Assembly: GCA_003643935.1 (NCBI GenBank)
Contig: QMLJ01000051.1
Coordinates: 1 to 7,134 of the forward strand
Source of the DNA: Deltaproteobacteria bacterium
GTDB lineage: Bacteria; Desulfobacterota; Desulfomonilia; UBA1062
Length of the DNA stretch: 7,134 nt
Direction of reading: 5' to 3'
The notes below the pieces were generated by a model. That model was not told the origin of the DNA. It saw only the letters and a list, made by a program, of their open reading frames with translations, and did no database searches. Positions within the stretch are counted from its first letter, which is position 1. Each line of letters opens with the position of its first letter. A program made the position numbers and the translations under genes. Positions 1 through 5,676 of this stretch are shown here, one piece after another.

Positions 1-152
1 ACTACCATGACGGTAGATTAACTAGAATCCTTACCCGCTATTAAAACAGCCTGCCCTTGGAAAAGAGACAAGTCGCAGCACATAATGTATACAAGACCTT
101 TTCCTGTTAAATGGCACTATCACAATACACATTCACTACCCAGGGTCACTAT

Positions 153-182
153 CTTGAAATTCAATTTGAAGGACACTAATAT
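153..182 (+). promoter_or_regulatory. Predicted heat-shock promoter of the small-Hsp operon
   Basis: CTTGAAA lies at 153-159 and TAATAT at 177-182. Read as a housekeeping promoter this is TTGAAA-N17-TAATAT, close to ideal spacing. Read as a sigma-32 promoter it is CTTGAAA, 14 bases, then CACTAATA, which matches the C-rich -10 consensus only partly. The same -35 word with the same geometry occurs before clpB, which favours heat-shock control. The predicted transcript would start near 190, giving a leader of about 45 bases. No CIRCE or HAIR repressor site is visible. Confidence 0.6.
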
Positions 183-220
183 ACTAGCAGAAGCTGTTGA
201 GGCCTCAATAAATTCTTTCC

Positions 221-230
221 AAGGAGGTGA
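221..230 (+). promoter_or_regulatory. Ribosome binding site that decides the start of the first small-Hsp gene
   Basis: AAGGAGGTGA is a near-perfect anti-16S match. It ends five bases before the ATG at 236. The in-frame GTG at 227 lies inside this site, so it cannot be the start. Confidence 0.85.
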
Positions 231-235
231 TAGAG

Positions 236-673
236 ATGTTGTGGACAACATGGGATCCATGGAGAGAGATACAGAGACTTCAAGATGAGATAAACCGTGT
301 ATTTTCGGGAGTAGCACCAACAGGAAGGGCATACTATGCACAGGGAGCACCTGGTGTTAACATATGGGCAAGTGAGAATGATGCCATAGTAACAACAGAG
401 ATACCAGGTGTAGATCCCAAGGATATTGAAATCTCTGTTACAGGAGACACCCTGACCATAAAGGGCACAAGGAAGGCAGAAGAGCCAGAGAAGAACGTTT
501 TATGGCACAGGAGAGAAAGGGTACACGGCAATTTTGTTAGGACAATTCACCTACCTTTCAGCACAGACAGCAACAAGGTTCAGGCAAACTATAATGCCGG
601 GGTTCTTAAAGTCATACTTCCAAGGGCCGAGGTTGATAAGCCCAGAAAAATCTCGGTAAGAACAGGTGATTAA
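236..673 (+). CDS. hsp20: Small heat-shock protein, Hsp20/alpha-crystallin family (first of three)
   Basis: A cytoplasmic ATP-independent chaperone that holds unfolding proteins in oligomeric complexes for later refolding by DnaK/ClpB. The product is 145 residues, normal for the family. A short N-terminal arm (1-38) begins MLWTTWDPWREIQRLQDEIN, an amphipathic Trp-rich start typical of bacterial Hsp20s. The alpha-crystallin domain spans about 39-131 and ends in the signature ANYNAGVLKVILPR (117-130). The C-terminal I-X-V anchor, which docks on neighbouring dimers, is I139-S140-V141. The start is the ATG at 236, set by the Shine-Dalgarno site just before it. The gene is first in the operon, and its stop codon TAA (671-673) runs directly into the ribosome binding site of the next gene. 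Family assignment is secure; client range is unknown. Confidence 0.93.
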   Translation: MLWTTWDPWREIQRLQDEINRVFSGVAPTGRAYYAQGAPGVNIWASENDAIVTTEIPGVDPKDIEISVTGDTLTIKGTRKAEEPEKNVLWHRRERVHGNFVRTIHLPFSTDSNKVQANYNAGVLKVILPRAEVDKPRKISVRTGD

Positions 674-685
674 AAAGGAGGTGGT
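671..685 (+). promoter_or_regulatory. Ribosome binding site of the second small-Hsp gene, fused to the preceding stop codon
   Basis: TAAAAAGGAGGTGGT begins with the stop codon of the first small-Hsp gene and contains the AAGGAGGTGG site that serves the ATG at 690. The upstream ATT in-frame start at 666 lies before this site and overlaps the first gene, so it was not used. The same 15 bases recur at 1121-1135. Confidence 0.8.
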
Positions 686-689
686 AGAC

Positions 690-1100
690 ATGGCAGACAA
701 GGAAAAACAGGTAAAAATAAAGAAGGACGAGAGTAGGCCTGCAGTATTTGCCGAAAGGACAAGGGACAGAAAGACCTTTGTTCCTGCTGTGGACATATAC
801 GAGACAGCTGACAACATTGTGATACTGGCAGACTTACCAGGGGCAGACGAGAAGTCAGTAAACATAACGCTTGAAAAGGATCTTCTTACACTTGAAGCGA
901 GCCTGGAACCCGAGAGCCATGAGGGGTACAATCTGGCGTACTCAGAATTCGATACAGGTGATTACTACAGGGCTTTTAATCTCTCAGAAGAGATAGACCG
1001 CGATAAGATAGAGGCAAAGATGAAAAACGGAGTACTCAGGCTGATTCTACCCAAGGCAGAACCTGCAAAGGCAAGGAAGATAGAGGTAAGGGCAGAATAA
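690..1100 (+). CDS. hsp20: Small heat-shock protein, Hsp20/alpha-crystallin family (second of three, charged N-terminus)
   Basis: Predicted holdase chaperone of 136 residues. The alpha-crystallin domain spans about 32-126, with PAVDIYETADNIVILADLPG near its start and AKMKNGVLRLILPKAE (109-124) near its end. I131-E-V133 is a C-terminal I-X-V motif. The N-terminal arm (1-31) is unusual: it is short, rich in Lys, Asp, Glu and Arg, and lacks the aromatic amphipathic helix seen in both neighbours. That arm normally contributes to oligomer building and client binding, so this member may form smaller assemblies or mainly mixed oligomers with its neighbours (inference). It lies 16 bases after the first gene and is probably co-transcribed with it. 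It has diverged strongly from both neighbours, so it is an old paralogue and not a recent copy. Confidence 0.92.
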   Translation: MADKEKQVKIKKDESRPAVFAERTRDRKTFVPAVDIYETADNIVILADLPGADEKSVNITLEKDLLTLEASLEPESHEGYNLAYSEFDTGDYYRAFNLSEEIDRDKIEAKMKNGVLRLILPKAEPAKARKIEVRAE

Positions 1101-1120
1101 GCAATCGACAAACAACAACC

Positions 1121-1135
1121 TAAAAAGGAGGTGGT
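1121..1135 (+). promoter_or_regulatory. Ribosome binding site of the third small-Hsp gene
   Basis: TAAAAAGGAGGTGGT is identical to 671-685. Its GGAGG core lies about eight bases before the ATG at 1140. The alternative GTG at 1131 falls inside the site and is rejected as a start. Confidence 0.8.
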
Positions 1136-1139
1136 GATA

Positions 1140-1649
1140 ATGGCCATCAGGGATATCGCCCCTTGGAACTGGGGAAGGAAGGATGTAGGGATAAGGAGAG
1201 AAAGTACAGAGCATCCGATTGTTACTCTACAAAAGGCCATGAATAGGCTTTTCGATGATTTCTTCCGCGATTTTGATATAACCCCCTTTGGAAGGCTCGA
1301 GGAAAGCCTGGATACCGTCAGCCCTAATATAGACCTTAGAGAGGATGACAAAGAATTTAGGGTAACGGCTGAGTTACCTGGAATGGATGAGAACGATATA
1401 GAGATACACCTATCCAACGATGCACTGACCATAAAGGGGGAAAAGAAAGAGGAGAAGGAAGAAAAGGAAAAAGACTGTTACTATCGTGAAAGGTCCTTTG
1501 GATCATTCCAGAGGGTAATCTCTCTACCTGGTGAAATAGATGCGGACAAGGCTGAGGCAAAGTTCAAGAAAGGCGTTCTCTATGTAACAATACCCAAGAT
1601 GGCAAAGGCACAAAAAGAGACAAAGAAGATCAAGGTAAAGACAGAATAA
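1140..1649 (+). CDS. hsp20: Small heat-shock protein, Hsp20/alpha-crystallin family (third of three)
   Basis: Predicted cytoplasmic holdase chaperone of 169 residues, the longest of the three. The N-terminal arm (1-60) carries an aromatic amphipathic stretch, MNRLFDDFFRDFD (34-46), followed by TPFGRL, a pattern common in class A bacterial Hsp20s. The alpha-crystallin domain spans about 61-157. It includes a highly charged Lys/Glu loop (101-111) and the signature AKFKKGVLYVTIPK (140-153). I164-K-V166 is the C-terminal anchoring motif. The gene starts 39 bases after the second gene and is followed by a terminator, so it closes the operon. Start choice rests on the ribosome binding site and excludes a GTG nine bases upstream. 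Family is certain; no specific client can be deduced. Confidence 0.93.
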   Translation: MAIRDIAPWNWGRKDVGIRRESTEHPIVTLQKAMNRLFDDFFRDFDITPFGRLEESLDTVSPNIDLREDDKEFRVTAELPGMDENDIEIHLSNDALTIKGEKKEEKEEKEKDCYYRERSFGSFQRVISLPGEIDADKAEAKFKKGVLYVTIPKMAKAQKETKKIKVKTE

Positions 1650-1671
1650 AAAATATCAAGAGCCTTGTCTT

Positions 1672-1699
1672 AAGGGGGTAATGCCCCCTTTTTTCTTTT
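1672..1699 (+). terminator. Rho-independent terminator of the small-Hsp operon
   Basis: AAGGGGG (1672-1678) pairs with CCCCCTT (1684-1690) around the loop TAATG. The stem is followed by a T-rich tract (TTTTCTTTT) through 1699. It lies 22 bases after the last small-Hsp stop codon. Confidence 0.9.
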
Positions 1700-1795
1700 A
1701 TGAATAAAACAATAATAAGGAAAAGTTAAAAACAGAATGCCACAATTCCATCACAGCTATATTTCCTAACATATACACTTACCTTATGCTCAGCA

Positions 1796-1805
1796 CGTAA
1801 TTACG
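1796..1805. repeat. Perfect 10-bp palindrome upstream of the clpB promoter
   Basis: CGTAATTACG is its own reverse complement. It is flanked by CAG (1791-1793) and CTG (1806-1808) with a two-base asymmetry, extending the dyad. It ends 18 bases before the predicted -35 of clpB, a position suitable for a regulator. No known site is recognised. Confidence 0.4.
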
Positions 1806-1823
1806 CTGAAATATTGTACGCTT

Positions 1824-1853
1824 CTTGAAACAGCATACACTTATCCCTATAAA
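1824..1853 (+). promoter_or_regulatory. Predicted sigma-32-type heat-shock promoter of clpB
   Basis: CTTGAAA (1824-1830), 14 bases, then CCCTATAA (1845-1852) agrees well with the sigma-32 consensus CTTGAAA / CCCCATNT. The same bases can also be read as TTGAAA-N17-TATAAA for the housekeeping sigma factor. The predicted start near 1860 leaves a leader of roughly 35 bases before the ATG at 1896. Confidence 0.7.
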
Positions 1854-1895
1854 TGAAATAGCTAGGTTATTCAGGAGACAGGAGGAAGATAGGTT

Positions 1896-4550
1896 ATGGA
1901 TATAAACAGACTGACACAGAAATCGCAGGAGGCCTTGCAGGAAGCACAGGCACGAGCCATTCAATATGGCCATGTGGAGATAGATGGTGAGCACCTCCTA
2001 CTGGCACTTGTTGAACAGGAAGACGGCCTTATCCCTCGACTACTCACAAAGATGGACGTCCCAGTCGAGAGTTTCAGGCAGGCTCTCGTAAAAGAACTCG
2101 AAAGGCGCCCAAAGGTTTCAGGCCCAGGTGTAGAACCAGGAAAGGTCTACGTAACCCAGAGGCTTAACAAGCTGCTTATAAAGGCCGAACAAGAGGCAAA
2201 ACGTCTGAAGGACGAATATGTCTCTGTAGAGCACCTTGCCCTTGCATTGCTCGAAGAAGGGGAAAGCTCTCCGGCTGGCCGTATCTTCACACAGTTCAAG
2301 ATAACGAGGGAACGTTTTCTACAGGCCCTAACAGATGTACGTGGTAATCAACGTGTTACAAGTGCCACGCCTGAATCTGCCTACGAGGCACTAAAAAAAT
2401 ACGGCCAGGATTTAGTAGAGCAGGCCAGGCTCGGCAAACTTGATCCTGTGATCGGAAGGGACGCCGAGATAAGGAGAGTTATACGTATCCTTTCCAGGAA
2501 GACCAAGAACAACCCAGTGTTGATAGGCGAACCCGGGGTTGGAAAGACAGCCATTGTGGAAGGCCTTGCGCAGAGAATAGTAAGGGGAGACGTACCTGAA
2601 GGCCTAAAGAACAAGACCATATATGCCCTTGACATGGGCGCACTTATAGCAGGTGCAAAATTCAGGGGTGAATTTGAGGAAAGGCTAAAGGCGGTACTGA
2701 ACGAGATAAAGGCAAAAGAAGGCCAGATAATACTATTCATAGACGAGATACACAACATAGTGGGTGCAGGCCGTGCCGAGGGATCAATGGATGCAGGCAA
2801 CATGCTAAAGCCAATGCTTGCAAGGGGAGAGCTGCATTGCATAGGTGCAACAACCCTGGACGAGTACAGGAAGTACGTAGAAAAAGATGCTGCCCTTGAA
2901 AGGCGCTTCCAACCGGTACTTGTTGAGCCACCTAGCGTAGAAGACACGATATCCATCCTGCGTGGCCTCAAGGAGCGTTTCGAGGTGCATCACGGTGTAA
3001 AGATCAATGATAGCGCACTGGTCGCTGCAGCCGTACTGTCCAACCGCTACATCTCAGATCGATTCCTGCCTGACAAGGCCATAGACCTGATAGACGAGGC
3101 ATGCGCAATGATCAGGACCGAGATCGATTCAATGCCTTCTGAGCTAGATGAAGTAACCAGAAAGGTCATGCAACTGGAGATTGAAGAGGCTGCACTGAAA
3201 AAGGAAAAGGACAAGGCAAGCAAGGCAAGGTTAGAAGAACTCAGGAAGGAGCTCGCAGACCTGAAGGAACAGGAAATACGAATGCGCGCCCAATGGGAGG
3301 AAGAGAAAAATGCCTTGCAAAGGGTAAGTAGTTTAAGAAAAGAAATAGAGGAGACCAGGAGACAAATAGAAAAGGCAGAGAGGGAATATGACCTCAACAA
3401 GGCCGCGGAATTGAAACACGGCAGGTTACCTGAGCTCCAGAACAAGCTAAAGGAAGAGGAAGATAGGCTGAATAATGCAAAATACACAAAGAGACTCCTA
3501 AGAGAAAGCGTGACAGAGGATATCATAGCAGAGATAATATCAAAATGGACGGGTATACCTGTGTCCCGCCTCATGGAAGGAGAAAGAGAAAAACTCCTAA
3601 AGTTAGACGAGATCCTGCACAGAAGGGTAGTTGGACAGGATGAGGCGGTAAACCTTGTTGCAGATGCTGTAATACGTGCACGTTCAGGCATAAAGGATCC
3701 AAGGAGACCTATTGGATCCTTTATTTTCCTAGGGCCCACTGGCGTGGGAAAGACTGAGTTGGCAAAGACACTGGCTGAAGCCCTCTTTGACACAGAAGAT
3801 AATATGATCAGGATAGACATGAGTGAATACATGGAAAAGCATACGGTATCCAGGCTCATAGGCTCTCCTCCCGGTTATGTTGGTTATGAGGAAGGAGGGC
3901 AGCTGACAGAGGCAGTAAGGCGTAAGCCTTATTCAGTCATACTCTTCGACGAGATAGAAAAGGCGCATCATGACGTATTCAATGTGCTCCTGCAGATACT
4001 AGACGACGGGAGGGTCACTGATTCTCACGGCCGTACAGTTAATTTTAAAAACACAGTTATCATAATGACATCCAACATAGGATCAGATCATCTGGTTGAG
4101 GGTGTAACCCCTGCAGGGGAGATAACCGAAGAGGCGAGAAATGCCGTCATGAGAGAGCTCAGGATGCATTTCCGTCCAGAATTCCTTAACCGCGTGGATG
4201 ACATAGTGCTGTTTAAGCCCCTGAGACTCGAAGAGATCGAAAGGATAGTTGATCTCCTCATGGAGGATATAAGAAAAAGGCTGGCCGAGAGACAGATAAA
4301 GATAGAGATGAGCGAGGCAGCAAAAGAGTTTATCGCAAAAGAGGGCTTTGACCCTGTATACGGTGCAAGACCTCTCAAGCGCTTTCTGCAGCACGAACTC
4401 GAGACGCGGGTAGCAAGGGCTATAATCTCTGATGAACTAACCGAGGGCTCAACTATTTATGTGGATGCAGAGGGCGAGAAACTCATGGTTAGCACAAAAC
4501 AACCGTCTGACAAGGAAAGGCCAAGACAGGCAGCAGAGCCAGGCTTATAA
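1896..4550 (+). CDS. clpB: ATP-dependent disaggregase ClpB (Hsp100)
   Basis: A hexameric AAA+ unfoldase that threads proteins out of aggregates, working with DnaK/DnaJ/GrpE in the cytoplasm. The 884 residues give the full ClpB layout. The N-domain (1-150) has two Clp repeats. NBD1 has Walker A GEPGVGKT (211-218), Walker B ILFIDEIH (279-286) and arginine fingers in ERRF (335-338). A coiled-coil M-domain, the DnaK contact, spans about 410-530. NBD2 has Walker A GPTGVGKT (613-620), Walker [10 protein letters not shown] (681-689), FLNR (763-766) and sensor-2 GARPLKR (823-829). The long M-domain and lack of a ClpP-docking IGF/IGL loop exclude ClpA, ClpC and ClpX. NBD1 pore loop reads GAKFRGEF, with Phe where E. 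coli has Tyr; NBD2 keeps [15 protein letters not shown] (1881-1886) supports the ATG at 1896. No in-frame ATG, GTG or TTG occurs near codons 141-165, so the short ClpB isoform known from E. coli is not evident. Single-gene unit. Confidence 0.97.
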   Translation: MDINRLTQKSQEALQEAQARAIQYGHVEIDGEHLLLALVEQEDGLIPRLLTKMDVPVESFRQALVKELERRPKVSGPGVEPGKVYVTQRLNKLLIKAEQEAKRLKDEYVSVEHLALALLEEGESSPAGRIFTQFKITRERFLQALTDVRGNQRVTSATPESAYEALKKYGQDLVEQARLGKLDPVIGRDAEIRRVIRILSRKTKNNPVLIGEPGVGKTAIVEGLAQRIVRGDVPEGLKNKTIYALDMGALIAGAKFRGEFEERLKAVLNEIKAKEGQIILFIDEIHNIVGAGRAEGSMDAGNMLKPMLARGELHCIGATTLDEYRKYVEKDAALERRFQPVLVEPPSVEDTISILRGLKERFEVHHGVKINDSALVAAAVLSNRYISDRFLPDKAIDLIDEACAMIRTEIDSMPSELDEVTRKVMQLEIEEAALKKEKDKASKARLEELRKELADLKEQEIRMRAQWEEEKNALQRVSSLRKEIEETRRQIEKAEREYDLNKAAELKHGRLPELQNKLKEEEDRLNNAKYTKRLLRESVTEDIIAEIISKWTGIPVSRLMEGEREKLLKLDEILHRRVVGQDEAVNLVADAVIRARSGIKDPRRPIGSFIFLGPTGVGKTELAKTLAEALFDTEDNMIRIDMSEYMEKHTVSRLIGSPPGYVGYEEGGQLTEAVRRKPYSVILFDEIEKAHHDVFNVLLQILDDGRVTDSHGRTVNFKNTVIIMTSNIGSDHLVEGVTPAGEITEEARNAVMRELRMHFRPEFLNRVDDIVLFKPLRLEEIERIVDLLMEDIRKRLAERQIKIEMSEAAKEFIAKEGFDPVYGARPLKRFLQHELETRVARAIISDELTEGSTIYVDAEGEKLMVSTKQPSDKERPRQAAEPGL

Positions 4551-4565
4551 ATATCCTTCTAAACC

Positions 4566-4600
4566 AAGGGGGAGCAGTTAAAACTGCTCCCCCTTCTATT
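4566..4600 (+). terminator. Rho-independent terminator of clpB
   Basis: AAGGGGGAGCAGTT (4566-4579) and AACTGCTCCCCCTT (4582-4595) are perfect inverted repeats, giving a stem of 12-13 bp with a small A/T loop. The following tract (CTATT) is only weakly T-rich, but the stem is very stable. It starts 15 bases after the clpB stop codon. Confidence 0.85.
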
Positions 4601-4929
4601 AAAGACCTCCCTTTTTGGACCAGAATCCCCACTAAACGACATGCAAAAAACTAACAATAAAATAAAACCGACCTCGCCTTTGTCAAGCCCCTGAGCAAAG
4701 ATTTTTTGAGAAAGTCTTATAATCTCTCTCTAGTAACATTGTATCCCAGTTAATATAAACTATCATGTGGTGTCAAAAATAAGACGATTTCCCCAGGTCA
4801 AGTTCGTAACTTAGATCGTAAATTTAGTCTCTATCATTGAGCCGATAAGTAGAAAATTGGCATGTTACCTCTGCTACGCTGACAAATGAAATTGATTTTT
4901 TGTACAGGCATGACAAATTACATCTTGCC
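4601..4929. other. Non-coding spacer between clpB and the TetR-family gene
   Basis: No convincing gene is seen on either strand; the short minus-strand frames here lack a good ribosome binding site and recognisable protein features. Visible signals are an isolated TATAAT (4718-4723) without a -35 at normal spacing, and an imperfect direct repeat TCGTAACTTAG (4804-4814) / TCGTAAATTTAG (4816-4827). Two copies of TGACAAA (4880-4886 and 4911-4917) are also present. The stretch is A/T-rich, as expected for a regulatory spacer. Confidence 0.5.
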
Positions 4930-4958
4930 TTGACAAAGAAAGTGAACATCGTTAAATT
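4930..4958 (+). promoter_or_regulatory. Predicted promoter of the TetR / glycyl-radical-enzyme operon
   Basis: A consensus -35 TTGACA lies at 4930-4935. With 16-17 bases of spacing, the -10 would be TTAAAT (4952-4957) or TAAATT (4953-4958), each four of six matches to TATAAT. The -10 falls inside the palindrome at 4949-4963. Confidence 0.5.
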
Positions 4959-4963
4959 AACGA
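4949..4963. promoter_or_regulatory. Candidate TetR-type operator
   Basis: TCGTTAA-A-TTAACGA is a perfect inverted repeat with 7-bp arms around one base. It covers the predicted -10 element, 31 bases before the regulator's start codon. This is the usual place for an autorepressing TetR-family operator. An extra half-site-like GTTAA follows at 4965-4969. Binding by the adjacent regulator is an inference. Confidence 0.5.
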
Positions 4964-4994
4964 GGTTAATAGAATAGAAAAGGAGAGTTGCCAG

Positions 4995-5639
4995 ATGCCA
5001 AAACCAGCGCGCAAGGCCGAGGTGGTGCAAGAGACAAAGGACAAGATTCTTGACGAGGCCCTTAATATCATCCTGGAAGAGGGTTTTAACGACTTCAGCA
5101 TGAGGAAGCTCGCCTCAAGAGTAGGTATGACTGCCGCCAACATATACAACTATTACACCAACAAGGATGAATTATACCTAGGTATACAGACAGAGGGTTT
5201 TGCCTTACTCTATGAATTATTCCTTAAGGCATACAGGTCTTTTGGCAACCCCGTGTTAAGGCTAAAGGCAATGATGGAAGTCTACATTAAATTCGGCATA
5301 GAGAATGCCAATTACTACGATATCATGTTCAATAGAAACACCCCCAAATATGCTGACTACGTGGGTACAAGCATAGAGCCTGTAGCACGCTTTGAAAAGG
5401 AGACCGCGCTTAAGGTAGCAGACATCACATCACGAGTTATAAAGGAGATAGCAAGCCTTAATAAACGCATAAAAGAAAAAGACGCGGAACACTTAACGCT
5501 CAAGCTCTGGACAGCCCTTCATGGTATTGTAACTCTTCACAACAGCAGGGTGCTTCAGGAGGTAAGTGAAGATACCAGGGGATTCATAGACAGGATGGTA
5601 GATGAACTTATTTCTCCCTTTAGAGATGAAACCCTATGA
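4995..5639 (+). CDS. TetR-family transcriptional regulator
   Basis: A 214-residue cytoplasmic DNA-binding protein, expected to act as a dimeric repressor released by a small, often hydrophobic ligand. The N-terminal TetR domain spans about 13-60: KDKILDEALNIILEEGF is helix 1, FSMRKLASRVGMTAANIYNYY (34-54) forms the helix-turn-helix, and the canonical tail TNKDEL follows. The C-terminal ligand/dimerisation half includes NYYDIMF (106-112) and LWTALHGIVTL (171-181), features resembling the WHG-type TetR C-terminal domain. Start: AGGAG (4981-4985) lies nine bases before the ATG. A palindrome over its own promoter suggests autoregulation. The next gene follows after 37 bases with no promoter or terminator seen, so both are probably co-transcribed and the enzyme is its likely target. 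The ligand cannot be read from sequence. Confidence 0.92.
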   Translation: MPKPARKAEVVQETKDKILDEALNIILEEGFNDFSMRKLASRVGMTAANIYNYYTNKDELYLGIQTEGFALLYELFLKAYRSFGNPVLRLKAMMEVYIKFGIENANYYDIMFNRNTPKYADYVGTSIEPVARFEKETALKVADITSRVIKEIASLNKRIKEKDAEHLTLKLWTALHGIVTLHNSRVLQEVSEDTRGFIDRMVDELISPFRDETL

Positions 5640-5660
5640 AGAGGGACTTGATAACATAAA

Positions 5661-5670
5661 AAAAGGAGGT
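5661..5670 (+). promoter_or_regulatory. Ribosome binding site of the glycyl radical enzyme gene
   Basis: AAAAGGAGGT ends six bases before the ATG at 5677. It is stronger than the AGGAG of the TetR gene upstream, consistent with higher output of the enzyme than of the regulator from one transcript. Confidence 0.8.
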
Positions 5671-5676
5671 CATCCA

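Noticed and set aside
2..16. Small inverted repeat CTACC-ATGAC-GGTAG at the window edge
   Set aside because: Only five base pairs and no T tract follows, so it cannot be called a terminator of an upstream gene.
115..153. Repeated CACTATC / CACTACC words at 115, 134 and 147
   Set aside because: Short, unevenly spaced and in A/C-rich DNA; not distinguishable from chance.
120..235. CIRCE (HrcA) or HAIR (HspR) operator before the small-Hsp genes
   Set aside because: Neither TTAGCACTC/GAGTGCTAA nor CTTGAGT/ACTCAAG inverted repeats occur here or before clpB.
85..288. Short plus-strand open frame overlapping the start of the first small-Hsp gene
   Set aside because: It runs through the predicted promoter and ribosome binding site, has no Shine-Dalgarno site of its own, and shows no protein-like pattern.
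2381..2971. Minus-strand open frame (196 codons) inside clpB
   Set aside because: Antisense shadow of the NBD1 coding sequence, with low-complexity Ser/Pro/Leu composition and no recognisable family.
3047..3859. Long minus-strand open frame (270 codons) inside clpB
   Set aside because: It is antisense to the conserved M-domain and NBD2 of clpB. Its Ser/Leu/Phe-rich composition is what antisense of Lys/Glu-rich coding DNA gives, and no ribosome binding site is evident.
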